This document shows, piece after piece, positions 17,870 to 26,185 of a DNA stretch of 64,000 bases. The stretch's first letter is position 1. Each line of letters opens with the position of its first letter. This stretch comes from an uncultured Prevotellaceae bacterium (GTDB lineage: Bacteria > Bacteroidota > Bacteroidia > Bacteroidales > Muribaculaceae), in contig CAJLMA010000005.1 in the NCBI GenBank assembly GCA_905207705.1, positions 62,001 through 126,000 of the forward strand, read 5' to 3'. The position numbers and the translations under genes were made by a program. The notes below the pieces were generated by a model that was not told where the DNA came from, made no database searches, and saw only the letters and a program-made list of their open reading frames with translations.

Positions 17870-19657
17870 ATGGAAGGAAAGAATCCGATAGAATATTATG
17901 AGGGGATAAAGGACGGTGCCGAAAAGGAATTGGCACGATTGTCGAGGCTGACTGCGACAGTGTCGGTGGCGCGTCTTGCGATTGTTGTCGCTGCCATTGC
18001 CTGCATTTGGGCGTGGTGGGGCGAAGCCGTGCTTGTCGGGTCAACATTGGCTGTCGGTGTAGTGTTGTTTTTGATGCTTGTGATAAAACATAACAAGTTG
18101 TTTGGCAAAATAGCCATGCAGAAGGCATTGAATCAAGTGGCAACGGATAATATAAGGCGCATCAACCTTGAACTTGACACGCTCGATGGTGGAGGGGAAT
18201 ATGTCAATCCACGACATGAATACAGCTATGACCTTGACCTGTTTGGACAGCGGTCAATATTCACGTTGCTGAATTCGACGGCAACAAAAGGCGGAGAGAG
18301 GTTGCTTGCCGGCAGCCTTGTAAAGCCCGAATTGTCGACTGAGAAGATTTTGAGACGGCAGGAAGCGATAAAAGAACTGGCAGGAATGGAATCGTTCAGG
18401 ATAAGATTCCAGGCATTGGGATTGGTCGCAAAAGGAGACAATGAAACAGATATGGACATGTCGGCTTGCAATTTTGCCAATTGCAAGTTGAGACAGTGGC
18501 AGACAGTATCAATTTTCTTGTTCCCGTCGGTATTGGCCATATTGGTGGTCATGGCCGTTTTAGGCCTTGACGTGTCGGTGTGGATTGAAACTTGTGCCGT
18601 CCTGTCGTTGGTTGTTGCCAGTTTAGGCAGCAAGAAAGTAGGACAGTTGCATGACAGCGTAGACAAGGTGGTGAATACGGTGTCGATTTATCATAATTTG
18701 TTGAGCGAGATAGAGAACGGCAGGTTTGAGTCGGAGCTGATGATGGAGTTCCAAAGCCGGTTGCGTACGGGCGATGAACCGGCTTCGGAAGCTTCGCGCA
18801 AGTTGGCTAAATTGCTTTCAAACATGGATCAACGCTATAACTGGTTAAGTTATCTTGTGCTTAACATTTTATTGCAGTGGGATTACCGGCAGGCTCGGAA
18901 TGTTGAAAGATGGATTGCGCGCCATGAAGGGATGATTGGCCGATGGCACGATGTGCTTTGCAAAGTCGATGAGTTGTGCGCTCTCGCCACGTTTGCTTTC
19001 AATAATCCGTCTTATACGTTTCCGAAGATTGATGGCCATGTCATAATAGCAGCCAGCCGGATGGGACATCCGCTTATTGATGCCAAACGATGCGTGCGCA
19101 ATGATGTAGGCCACATGGAATGCGGTAACTTTCTTGTCGTCACAGGAGCCAACATGGCCGGTAAGAGTACCTATTTGCGTACGGTAGGCGTAAATTACTT
19201 GTTGGCATTGATTGGAGCCCCGGTATGTGCCATTGACATGATTTTCACCCCGGCACATTTGTTTACCGGATTGCGTACGACCGATTCGCTTAACGACAAT
19301 GAATCATATTTCTTTGCCGAATTGCGCCGATTGCAATCTATAATAAACCGTGCGGAGCATGGGGAACGGATGCTTGTGATTCTCGATGAAATACTTAAAG
19401 GCACCAACTCGGCCGATAAACAGAAAGGCTCGCTCGCACTGGTCAGGAAACTTGTGAAAATGAATGTCGCCGGCATTATCGCCACCCACGATCTTGTGCT
19501 TGGCAATCTTGCCGACGAATTCCCAGGAGCAGTTTCCAACCGTTGTTTTGAGGCTGAAATTAATGGAGACACGCTGAAATTTGATTATAAACTGCATGAA
19601 GGCGTAGCGCATAACCTCAATGCTTATTTCCTGATGCAGCGCATGGGGATAGTGTGA
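17870..19657 (+). CDS. Membrane-anchored MutS-family ATPase
   Basis: 595 residues. The C-terminal third is a MutS-type ABC ATPase: Walker A GANMAGKSTYLRTVG, Walker B LVILDEILKGTNSADKQ, and the H-loop GIIATHDL. The N-terminal mismatch-recognition and connector domains of MutS are absent. Instead there are hydrophobic segments near residues 22-70 (two, rich in Ala, Val and Leu) and near 210-260 (two more), indicating an inner-membrane protein with a MutS core-like lever region between them. Such proteins recur in Bacteroidetes annotated loosely as mismatch repair, but the role is not known; real mismatch repair is doubtful. It is not MutS2, as no Smr domain is present. Confidence 0.8.
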   Translation: MEGKNPIEYYEGIKDGAEKELARLSRLTATVSVARLAIVVAAIACIWAWWGEAVLVGSTLAVGVVLFLMLVIKHNKLFGKIAMQKALNQVATDNIRRINLELDTLDGGGEYVNPRHEYSYDLDLFGQRSIFTLLNSTATKGGERLLAGSLVKPELSTEKILRRQEAIKELAGMESFRIRFQALGLVAKGDNETDMDMSACNFANCKLRQWQTVSIFLFPSVLAILVVMAVLGLDVSVWIETCAVLSLVVASLGSKKVGQLHDSVDKVVNTVSIYHNLLSEIENGRFESELMMEFQSRLRTGDEPASEASRKLAKLLSNMDQRYNWLSYLVLNILLQWDYRQARNVERWIARHEGMIGRWHDVLCKVDELCALATFAFNNPSYTFPKIDGHVIIAASRMGHPLIDAKRCVRNDVGHMECGNFLVVTGANMAGKSTYLRTVGVNYLLALIGAPVCAIDMIFTPAHLFTGLRTTDSLNDNESYFFAELRRLQSIINRAEHGERMLVILDEILKGTNSADKQKGSLALVRKLVKMNVAGIIATHDLVLGNLADEFPGAVSNRCFEAEINGDTLKFDYKLHEGVAHNLNAYFLMQRMGIV

Positions 19658-19662
19658 CCGTT

Positions 19663-20061
19663 TTATCCCAAGCTGAAATACATGCGGCGATGACGAGGGC
19701 TGTAGGAAAGATGCAGCCAAGAGTAATCGCACTCGTTGATTGCTTGGTCGACAGGCAGTTTAAGGCTTTGAAGCAGCTCATATAGCCGGCGGTTTTCGCG
19801 TTTGTTGCCGGTGGTGATGTCGGCAGCCTCGCCCGAGAGGTGTTGGCTCGACCTGCTTCCACCCACAGCATTGTTCAGTTCAAGGCAACGGTATCCGCTG
19901 TTGACATATATAGGACGTCCATATTTTTCGCGCAAAGGGTCAAGCAGGTGTGTAACAAGTGCGATAAGATTGTTCACGGCTTGCGGCGGCGGTGTGTTTT
20001 CGATTCCGAGGCGTGCAGCTGTTGCCGAAGCTGTCAGTTCTTTCAATGTGAAATATTTCAT
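19663..20061 (-). CDS. M15-family peptidase, phage endolysin type
   Basis: 132-residue D-Ala-D-Ala carboxypeptidase-like protein (peptidase M15A/M15_3) that cuts peptidoglycan stem peptides. Visible: MKYFTLKELTASATAARLG at the N-terminus, then the zinc-site series YVNSGYRCLELN, SQHLSGEAADI (His and Asp ligands) and the later WLHLSYSPRHRR with the third His. No signal peptide is present, as expected for an enzyme released by a holin. Its start overlaps the upstream holin-like gene's stop by 4 bases (ATGA). It converges with the MutS-family gene, 5 bases apart. Confidence 0.85.
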   Translation of the reverse strand: MKYFTLKELTASATAARLGIENTPPPQAVNNLIALVTHLLDPLREKYGRPIYVNSGYRCLELNNAVGGSRSSQHLSGEAADITTGNKRENRRLYELLQSLKLPVDQAINECDYSWLHLSYSPRHRRMYFSLG

Positions 20062-20516
20062 TGGCGGTTATTGTTTAAATGTCGTTTTTCATTTATCATT
20101 TTCAGGTATCGCAGGATTGTCTCGGCAGCATCGTCGAAATTTTTTTGCTCCTTCTCGTCGGCCTTTTCGTAAATGCTTTTCACCTCTATAATTGCAATGC
20201 CTATGGCACCCAGAAGGGTTAAAATAGGGAATAACGGGATATTTTCGTATCCACATGCTGCACGCAGGTAAATAACGGCGGCAATCTGCATGGCATCTAT
20301 TATTGTCAATGCCGCCAGTGCGTTGTAATAAGTCGCAGCTTTCTCCACAGTGCGCCGCAATGCCTTGCTCCGTCTTGCTTCACCACGCTTGCGAGCTTTC
20401 CTGAGTCCGCTGACGAGGTCGGCCAGTATGGCAAACAGCACCAGCAGGTATTCACCGGCGGTCAAGGCAATGGCAAGTATTACATTGGGCAACTGTTCTG
20501 TAACGGTTTCATTCAT
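20058..20516 (-). CDS. Holin-like small membrane protein
   Basis: 152 residues from the ATG at 20516; a TTG seven codons upstream is the alternative. Two or three hydrophobic segments are seen, near residues 9-31 (VILAIALTAGEYLLVLFAI), about 60-85, and 93-112 (IPLFPILTLLGAIGIAII). A strongly basic loop lies between the first two (GLRKARKRGEARRSKALRR) and the C-terminal tail is charged. This is the layout of Bacteroidetes phage-holin family proteins that pair with M15 endolysins. The 4-base overlap with the peptidase supports a lysis pair. No structural phage gene is nearby. Confidence 0.7.
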   Translation of the reverse strand: MNETVTEQLPNVILAIALTAGEYLLVLFAILADLVSGLRKARKRGEARRSKALRRTVEKAATYYNALAALTIIDAMQIAAVIYLRAACGYENIPLFPILTLLGAIGIAIIEVKSIYEKADEKEQKNFDDAAETILRYLKMINEKRHLNNNRQ

Positions 20517-20601
20517 GGTGATTGATTTTTTCGACAAAAATAATAGACGAATGAGTTGTTTTGCCTATTAAAACTCACAACGCCGCTGGTGTAAAGAAGA
20601 A

Positions 20602-20643
20602 AGCGAGAAAATTGACTGAAACAATACTCTCGCTCTCTTTTTT
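20602..20643. terminator. Bidirectional terminator-like hairpin
   Basis: AGCGAGA (20602-20608) pairs with TCTCGCT (20628-20634). CTCTTTTTT follows on the + strand; on the - strand the stem is followed by TTCTTCTTT. It would terminate the reverse-strand yeiH/DJ-1 unit. Confidence 0.65.
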
Positions 20644-20658
20644 AGTGTATCTTATTCG

Positions 20659-21222
20659 TTACATTGGCTGGATTTGTAATCCGTTGAATAGTTTTGCGAT
20701 TGTGGCATCATTGGCAAGCCGCTTTGCAATTGCGATTGCAAATTCGAGCGACAGCCCGGCGCCCTTCCCGGTTATGAGATTGCCATCTTGGCAAATGTTG
20801 CCGCCGACATATTCATAATCACCGGCCATTTCAGCTTGCACGCTTGAGTGACAGGTGATTTTCTTTCCTTGTGCTATGCCGTAACGCTTCAGTACTGTCG
20901 GGCCTCCGCATATTGCAGCCACGATACGACCGTTTTCGTAGTAATATCTCACGAGATTGCCTACTTCGACCGATTCGGCAAGGTTTACATATCCGGGAAA
21001 TCCTCCGGGCAGTATGATGGCATCGCCATCGGTCACGTCGGCCTCGTCAAGCAGCAGATCGGCATCTACTGTTACTTTATGTGAAGACTTTACGGTCTTG
21101 CTATTGCCTATAGCTACAGAGCATACGTCGATGCCGCAACGGTGCATGATGTCTACAGGGGTAAGTGCTTCAATGGTTTCAAATCCATCGGCGAGCAGCA
21201 CATAGACTTTCTTCATTGCCAT
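20659..21222 (-). CDS. DJ-1/PfpI family protein
   Basis: 187 residues with the DJ-1/YajL fold pattern. It begins KKVYVLLADGFETIEALTPVD with the conserved Glu (about E18), then AIILPGGFPGYVNL, and the nucleophile elbow IVAAICGGPTVL with Cys105. DJ-1 homologues have been linked to protein or metabolite deglycation and redox protection; which applies here cannot be told. It lies 15 bases downstream of yeiH on the same strand, so probably shares its promoter, and ends before a terminator hairpin. Confidence 0.87.
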   Translation of the reverse strand: MAMKKVYVLLADGFETIEALTPVDIMHRCGIDVCSVAIGNSKTVKSSHKVTVDADLLLDEADVTDGDAIILPGGFPGYVNLAESVEVGNLVRYYYENGRIVAAICGGPTVLKRYGIAQGKKITCHSSVQAEMAGDYEYVGGNICQDGNLITGKGAGLSLEFAIAIAKRLANDATIAKLFNGLQIQPM

Positions 21223-21237
21223 GTATTGATGTGTTTC

Positions 21238-22326
21238 TTAGTTGAACATCGGAGTTATGTATTTGACGAGAAGGTAGCCCCCGCCAACAAGCCAAATATA
21301 AAGCAATCCGGCGAGATAGAACGGCTTGGCTCCTGCCTGTTTGAACTTTTGAATGTTTGTATCGGTGCCGAGTGCGGTCATTGCCATCGTGAGCATGAAT
21401 GTATCGATATACTCGATGGCTCCATTGAGAGGAATATCTTTAACGTTGTCCACTCCGCACCAATATTGAAGCAGCGAGTTGACGCAAATAATGGCAAGGA
21501 ACCAGAATGCAAACCAAGGGATGGCAATCTTGCTTTTCTTGCTTGAGGCAGCCGTGTCGCCATTGTTGCGGTCTTTGCGAGTGCGAGCAAGAACAAGTCC
21601 CATGATGATAAGTACCGGGGCAAGCATCATCACGCGTATCATTTTGGTGATGGTAGCAGTACCTGCGATTCCGAGCGAGTCGGTCGGATCCATTGCGTTG
21701 CCGGCACCAGCCACATGGGCCACTTCATGCAGCGTGCTGCCTGTGTATATTGCTACTTGTTGCGAAGTCAGGTCAGAAAGGATTCCTGCACGGTACATTA
21801 TCGGGTATACGAACATCGATATTGTTCCGAAGATTACAACGGTCGATACCGCGATGGCAGTTTTGTGTCCCTCGCATTTCACGACCGGTTCGGCACCGAG
21901 TACAGCCGCTGCGCCGCATATCGCGCTGCCTGTAGAGGTCATCAACGAAGTGTCATTATCAAGTTTCAGTAGTTTCCCTAAAGCCAGCCCGAGGAATATA
22001 GTGCCGGCAACGATTATTGCGTCGATTGTTATGGCAGGCAGCCCGACGGCGGCAACATCGGCCAATGTGAGCCTGAACCCATAAAGGACGATGCCGGCAC
22101 GCAATATCTGCTTGGTACAGAACTTGATGCCAGGAACCCATGTCTCGGGTAGACGGTTGCGCAAGCTGTTGGCATATAGCATACCGAGGATTATACCCAC
22201 GATAAGTGGACTGAACGACATGCTTTTAACAAATGGAATTTCTGCGATGTAGAATGCTGCAAACGAGAATAGCGCTATTAGCAATATTCCGTGTAGGGTG
22301 TTTCCCCTTGTCCCTTTTTCAAACAT
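21238..22326 (-). CDS. YeiH family putative sulfate exporter
   Basis: Inner-membrane protein of 362 residues with about 10-11 hydrophobic segments. Family features: FSPLIVGIILGMLYAN, KQILRAGIVLYGFRLTLADV, TGSAICGAAAVLGAEPV and STLHEVAHVAGAGNAM, the conserved His-containing core of the YeiH (UPF0324) family. The ATG at 22326 is chosen over an in-frame TTG at 22359, because a -7 element (TACCTTTG on this strand) occupies 22357-22364. The export substrate is a family-level proposal (sulfate or sulfonate) and is not shown by the sequence. Confidence 0.85.
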   Translation of the reverse strand: MFEKGTRGNTLHGILLIALFSFAAFYIAEIPFVKSMSFSPLIVGIILGMLYANSLRNRLPETWVPGIKFCTKQILRAGIVLYGFRLTLADVAAVGLPAITIDAIIVAGTIFLGLALGKLLKLDNDTSLMTSTGSAICGAAAVLGAEPVVKCEGHKTAIAVSTVVIFGTISMFVYPIMYRAGILSDLTSQQVAIYTGSTLHEVAHVAGAGNAMDPTDSLGIAGTATITKMIRVMMLAPVLIIMGLVLARTRKDRNNGDTAASSKKSKIAIPWFAFWFLAIICVNSLLQYWCGVDNVKDIPLNGAIEYIDTFMLTMAMTALGTDTNIQKFKQAGAKPFYLAGLLYIWLVGGGYLLVKYITPMFN

Positions 22327-22356
22327 ATTACCGATAAAATTACTGATATTGTTTTG

Positions 22357-22364
22357 CAAAGGTA
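22357..22364 (-). promoter_or_regulatory. -7 element before yeiH
   Basis: TACCTTTG on the reverse strand, 31 bases upstream of the ATG at 22326. No good -33 TTTG is seen at the expected distance, which may point to an activator; repeated TTGTCG motifs sit just upstream (22372-22427). Confidence 0.6.
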
Positions 22365-22371
22365 GTCATAA

Positions 22372-22427
22372 TTGTCGTATTAAAACGATTGTCGGCTCAT
22401 TTGTCGTACTTGTTTTACAATACGACA
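22372..22427. promoter_or_regulatory. Candidate operator cluster upstream of yeiH
   Basis: TTGTCGTA occurs at 22372-22379, TTGTCG at 22389-22394, and TTGTCGTA at 22401-22408. The last is mirrored by TACGACA at 22421-22427 (7-bp arms, 12-base spacer). The density suggests a regulator-binding region. YeiH genes are often LysR-regulated, but no regulator gene lies nearby. Confidence 0.4.
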
Positions 22428-22429
22428 TG

Positions 22430-22470
22430 GTAAAAATATAACAACCGGGCATTATCGCAATGTCCGGTTG
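22430..22470 (-). terminator. Terminator of the pst-phoU operon
   Basis: On the reverse strand a 12-bp stem with one G-U pair (22442-22453 with 22459-22470, loop of 5) is followed by TTATATTTTTACC. It lies 38 bases after the phoU stop. Confidence 0.75.
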
Positions 22471-22507
22471 CCGCATGTAAGCATTGTATTATGAATGCAG
22501 GTTGTAT

Positions 22508-23224
22508 TTAATTGTTTGCTTCTGTTGCGTTGTTATTGCTTTCTTCATCGGTGTGCAATATCGTCTTGCAATGTTTCAAGACTTCGGCATCTATGTAGAA
22601 TATGGTTTCTTCCGACAAGTTGTTGATGTGGTCGCCGGCGCGTTCCAGCTTTCGGAACATGGCTGCCACGTCGAGGCATAACTTTATTTCATCGGTGTGC
22701 TCGCGTGCATAGTCGGCAATGGTGTCGAGAGCCTCTCTGTTTATTATGTCAAGGACTTCATCGTCCTCAAATACAGCTTTGGCCAGACTGATGTCTTGCT
22801 TTTGCAGGGCCTCGTAGGTGTTGCGTAGCATTTTCAAGACCGAGTCGAACATCTCTTGCAATTTCAGTTTCCTGAACAATTCCTTGCTTTCGGGCTTCAA
22901 GTTGGTGCGTATGACGAGACGTGCGATGCTGTCGGCATAGTCGCCGATACGTTCAAGGTTGTTGTTAATCTTGAGCATTGCGAGGGCAAATCGCAAGTCG
23001 ACAGCTACCGGGTTGTACAGCGCGATGAAATCCTCGATGTCGCTGTCGATTTTCAATTCAAACGCATTTACACGCTTTTCCCTTGCAACGACCTTGTCTA
23101 CGAGGTCGATGTCTATCTCGAGTACTGCCTTGCAGGCATCGGCAAGTTGCTGGTAAACGAGCTTCCACATCTCGTTTACTTCATCTTTTATTGCTTGAAG
23201 TTCGTTTTCTACAAATTTTACCAT
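22508..23224 (-). CDS. phoU: Phosphate signalling complex protein PhoU
   Basis: 238 residues, all-helical with two PhoU repeats. Repeat 1 has NLERIGDYADSIARLV; repeat 2 has KLERAGDHINNLSEETIFY. Both carry the E/D-x3-D metal-binding signature of PhoU. It links the Pst transporter to the PhoR/PhoB system and restrains phosphate uptake. It is the last gene of pstS-pstC-pstA-pstB-phoU, 74 bases after pstB, and is followed by a terminator. The C-terminal tail is Asn/Glu-rich (EESNNNATEANN). No phoR or phoB is in the window. Confidence 0.93.
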   Translation of the reverse strand: MVKFVENELQAIKDEVNEMWKLVYQQLADACKAVLEIDIDLVDKVVAREKRVNAFELKIDSDIEDFIALYNPVAVDLRFALAMLKINNNLERIGDYADSIARLVIRTNLKPESKELFRKLKLQEMFDSVLKMLRNTYEALQKQDISLAKAVFEDDEVLDIINREALDTIADYAREHTDEIKLCLDVAAMFRKLERAGDHINNLSEETIFYIDAEVLKHCKTILHTDEESNNNATEANN

Positions 23225-23298
23225 GGCTTAAGTGTGGATGTTGAATGTGAATATGAATTTTTAGAGACACAAAATAATATAAAAAGCAGGATATTCTA

Positions 23299-24051
23299 TT
23301 AACCGAAACGGCCTGTAATATAATTTTGTGTCGTTTCTTTTGACGGGTTGGTGAATATTTTCTTTGTGTTGTCATATTCAACCATTTCGCCGAGATAGAA
23401 GAATGCAGTTTTGTTGCTCACACGGGCAGCTTGCTGCATGCTGTGGGTAACGATTATAATGGTCGTTTGCGAGCTGAGTTCGCAAATCAATTCTTCTATT
23501 TTTGCAGTAGAGATAGGGTCAAGAGCCGAAGCCGGTTCATCCATAAGCAGTACCGACGGCTCGACTGCCATTGCTCTTGCGATACACAAGCGTTGTTGTT
23601 GTCCGCCCGACAAGGCATAAGCCGATTCTTTTAACTTGTCTTTCACTTCGACCCAAAGGGCGGCACCCTTGAGAGCTGTTTCTACACGGTGCTCTATGAA
23701 TGATTTGTCTTTCACCCCGTTTACTCGTAGGCCATAGGCTACATTCTCAAATATGCTTTTAGGGAACGGGTTAGGACGTTGGAATACCATGCCTACGTTT
23801 TTGCGCAGCTTGTCGATGTCGACCGACTTATCATATATGTTTTGTCCGTCGATTAGTATTTCTCCTGTCAGGCGCGAACCCGGAATGAGGTCGTTCATGC
23901 GGTTGAACAATCGCAGGAACGTTGATTTTCCACACCCTGAAGGGCCGATAAACGCCACTACTTGGTTCTTTGGGATGTTGATGCTGATGCCTTTTAGTGC
24001 ATGGAAGTCGCCGTAATAGAAATCTACGTTTTTAGCTTCGATTTTGTCCAT
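23299..24051 (-). CDS. pstB: Phosphate ABC transporter ATP-binding protein PstB
   Basis: 250-residue ABC ATPase that powers high-affinity phosphate uptake with PstC/PstA. Walker A GPSGCGKSTFLRLFNRMND, including the RMND tail specific to PstB; Q-loop VFQRPNPFPKSI; signature ALSGGQQQRLCIARA; Walker B VLLMDEPASALDP; H-loop IIVTHSMQQAARVS. Length is normal. It is 21 bases after pstA. The product name is certain on motif grounds. Confidence 0.96.
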   Translation of the reverse strand: MDKIEAKNVDFYYGDFHALKGISINIPKNQVVAFIGPSGCGKSTFLRLFNRMNDLIPGSRLTGEILIDGQNIYDKSVDIDKLRKNVGMVFQRPNPFPKSIFENVAYGLRVNGVKDKSFIEHRVETALKGAALWVEVKDKLKESAYALSGGQQQRLCIARAMAVEPSVLLMDEPASALDPISTAKIEELICELSSQTTIIIVTHSMQQAARVSNKTAFFYLGEMVEYDNTKKIFTNPSKETTQNYITGRFG

Positions 24052-24072
24052 ACTTGTATATAGAGATGAGTT

Positions 24073-24957
24073 TTATTTCGATTTTAATTTGTTTTCAAAG
24101 TATTTGCGAACGCCGTTGGCGAGCAAGTTCATGATGAGGACAATCATTATCAGCACGAATGCCGTGCCATAGGCTATAGGCATTTGAGCTTCAATATCTG
24201 TTCCGCTGGTTGCCACGACATACAAGTGGTAGGGTAGTGCCATGCACTGGTCGAATATGCTTTCAGGCAGACGAGGCAGAAAGTAGGCCGCGCAGGTGAA
24301 GAGTATAGGAGCAGTTTCACCCGACACACGTCCGAGCGAAAGGATCAATCCTGTGATGACACGGGGCATGGCCATTGGCAGCAATACTTTCCATATAGTT
24401 TGGGCTTTGGTGGCTCCGAGGGCAAGGCTGCCTTCGCGATAGCTGTCGGGAATGTCCTTGAATGCTTCTTCGGTCGTGCGGATGACGATTGGCAATGCAA
24501 GTAGTCCGAGCGTGAGCGAGCCTGCAAGTATGCTGTCTCCAAATTCCAGATAATTGACGAAGCAAGCCATGCCAAATAGACCGAATACAATTGAAGGGAT
24601 ACCGGCAAGGTTGTTGGTCATGGTGCGGATAAAGTTTACTACTTTCCCTTGCGGAGCGTATTCATTCATGTATATTCCGCTCATTACTCCGACAGGGAAT
24701 GCAAAAATCGCGCTTCCCACCATGAGCCAGAATGTTCCCACTATGGCCGGCATGATTCCGCCTTTGGTCATTCCGTCGGTTGGCGATTGTGTCAGGAAAT
24801 CCCAGTTTATCACGCCTATGCCTTTTATTATGATGAATCCGAGAATCACGAACAATATCAATACCACACAATAGCTTAATGCGCGGAACACGCCGAATGC
24901 CAAGCGTTGGATGCCGTGTTTGCGGCGTGCGTAAGATTGATTTATTTCTACAGCCAT
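24073..24957 (-). CDS. pstA: Phosphate ABC transporter permease PstA
   Basis: 294 residues with six membrane segments. The cytoplasmic EAA loop that docks onto PstB reads DSYREGSLALGATKAQTIWK. It starts with a short basic cytoplasmic tail (NQSYARRKHGIQRL). The gap to pstC is 9 bases and to pstB 21, so it is within one operon. PstA forms the membrane channel with PstC for periplasmic phosphate delivered by PstS. Nothing unusual is seen. Confidence 0.95.
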   Translation of the reverse strand: MAVEINQSYARRKHGIQRLAFGVFRALSYCVVLILFVILGFIIIKGIGVINWDFLTQSPTDGMTKGGIMPAIVGTFWLMVGSAIFAFPVGVMSGIYMNEYAPQGKVVNFIRTMTNNLAGIPSIVFGLFGMACFVNYLEFGDSILAGSLTLGLLALPIVIRTTEEAFKDIPDSYREGSLALGATKAQTIWKVLLPMAMPRVITGLILSLGRVSGETAPILFTCAAYFLPRLPESIFDQCMALPYHLYVVATSGTDIEAQMPIAYGTAFVLIMIVLIMNLLANGVRKYFENKLKSK

Positions 24958-24966
24958 GACAGTTGA

Positions 24967-26160
24967 TTATCTTTTTAATTTATTGCGGGCCGAAACTATT
25001 TCGACACATGAGTTGATGATGAGTGTTATGAAGAACAGGATTACGCCGAGCAGGAAGAGAGATTGGTAGTGTGCACCTCCGGCAGGAGCTTCACCAAGCT
25101 CGGCTGCGATGGTGGCGGGAATCGTGCGCAAGGGTTCGAGGATGCTTGTCGGTATGACGGCTGCATTACCTGTTACCATCAGCACTGCCATTGTTTCACC
25201 TATGGCGCGGCCTATTCCGAGAACTACGCCCGACGTTATGCCCGATATCGAGAATGGGATGACAACTTTGTATATTGTTTGCCATTGAGTCGCGCCCAAT
25301 GCAAGGCTGGCTTCCCTCATGGTGCGCGGGCAGCTACGCATGGCATCTTCAGCTACCGTGATTATCGTCGGCAGTGCCATGATGGCAAGCACGATGCTTC
25401 CTGCCAGGCCCGATTCGCCGACAGGCAGGTTGAATGTCTTTTGCAGCAATGGGACAATCACTGCGAGGCCGAAGAATCCGTAAACTACCGACGGTATGCC
25501 GTTAAGCAATTCGATGATGGGTTTTAATGCTTTGCGCACTTTGGGATTAGCCACTTCGGCAAGGTAGATAGAAACGGCAAGTCCGAATGGCAGCGCGATT
25601 AGAATTGCGAAGAAACTCACCCAAATAGTGCCGCTCAGCAGCGGAAGGATACCGAAAATGGGTGACGGGGTGGCCGTTGGGAACCATTCTGTGCCAAACA
25701 ATACATCTTTTACAGGAATGGTGTTGTCCTTAATCATGTTGATGTCGGTGCGGCCTTCGACAAGGGTTGTCGGGACGAAAGCTATCATGCCTGGATTGCC
25801 TTGTATCTGTTCGGCAATCTTGTCGCCGGCATACTGGTATTCGTCGCCCAGTTGCTCTTCGGTGTATATTTTATCAAGGTCTTCAAGGCGGAATACTTTC
25901 ACGGGCATGTCTTTACCCCCTACTTCTTTCCAATTTGAGATTTCTTCATCAAACAAGTCCTTTATTTGCAACGCACTAAGGGTTTTTACATCATTCTGCT
26001 TGTTGAGGGCAAGTACATATCCGTCTTCCACTACCGGCTGGTTGAACAAGCCTACCGCTTCGGTGAAGAGAAATGCTATTATGAGCAATATTACGATGCT
26101 GGTAGTGAATCCGCTGACGGTGAAGATGCGTTTTGCCGCAATGTCGATAAATTTTTTCAT
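24967..26160 (-). CDS. pstC: Phosphate ABC transporter permease PstC with PstS-like periplasmic insert
   Basis: 397 residues, about 80-100 longer than PstC of Escherichia coli. After the first membrane segment (residues 17-38) there is an external segment of about 110 residues that resembles part of PstS. It has IKDLFDEEISNWKEVGGKD, against LEAIFRGKITNWKEVGGED in the PstS of this operon, and later GNPGMIAFVPTTLV against TRGAIGYVGLAYL. The phosphate-gripping SSGTYEF loop of PstS is absent. The remaining five membrane segments and the EAA loop (PRTMREASLALGATQWQTIY) are standard. Gap to pstA is 9 bases. The insert may help dock PstS or sense phosphate; that is inference. Confidence 0.9.
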   Translation of the reverse strand: MKKFIDIAAKRIFTVSGFTTSIVILLIIAFLFTEAVGLFNQPVVEDGYVLALNKQNDVKTLSALQIKDLFDEEISNWKEVGGKDMPVKVFRLEDLDKIYTEEQLGDEYQYAGDKIAEQIQGNPGMIAFVPTTLVEGRTDINMIKDNTIPVKDVLFGTEWFPTATPSPIFGILPLLSGTIWVSFFAILIALPFGLAVSIYLAEVANPKVRKALKPIIELLNGIPSVVYGFFGLAVIVPLLQKTFNLPVGESGLAGSIVLAIMALPTIITVAEDAMRSCPRTMREASLALGATQWQTIYKVVIPFSISGITSGVVLGIGRAIGETMAVLMVTGNAAVIPTSILEPLRTIPATIAAELGEAPAGGAHYQSLFLLGVILFFITLIINSCVEIVSARNKLKR

Positions 26161-26185
26161 CGGTCAGTATCTTTTTGATTATTTG

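Noticed and set aside
19663..20516. Prophage
   Set aside because: Only the lysis pair is present. Integrase, portal, capsid and tail genes are absent, and flanking genes are chromosomal.
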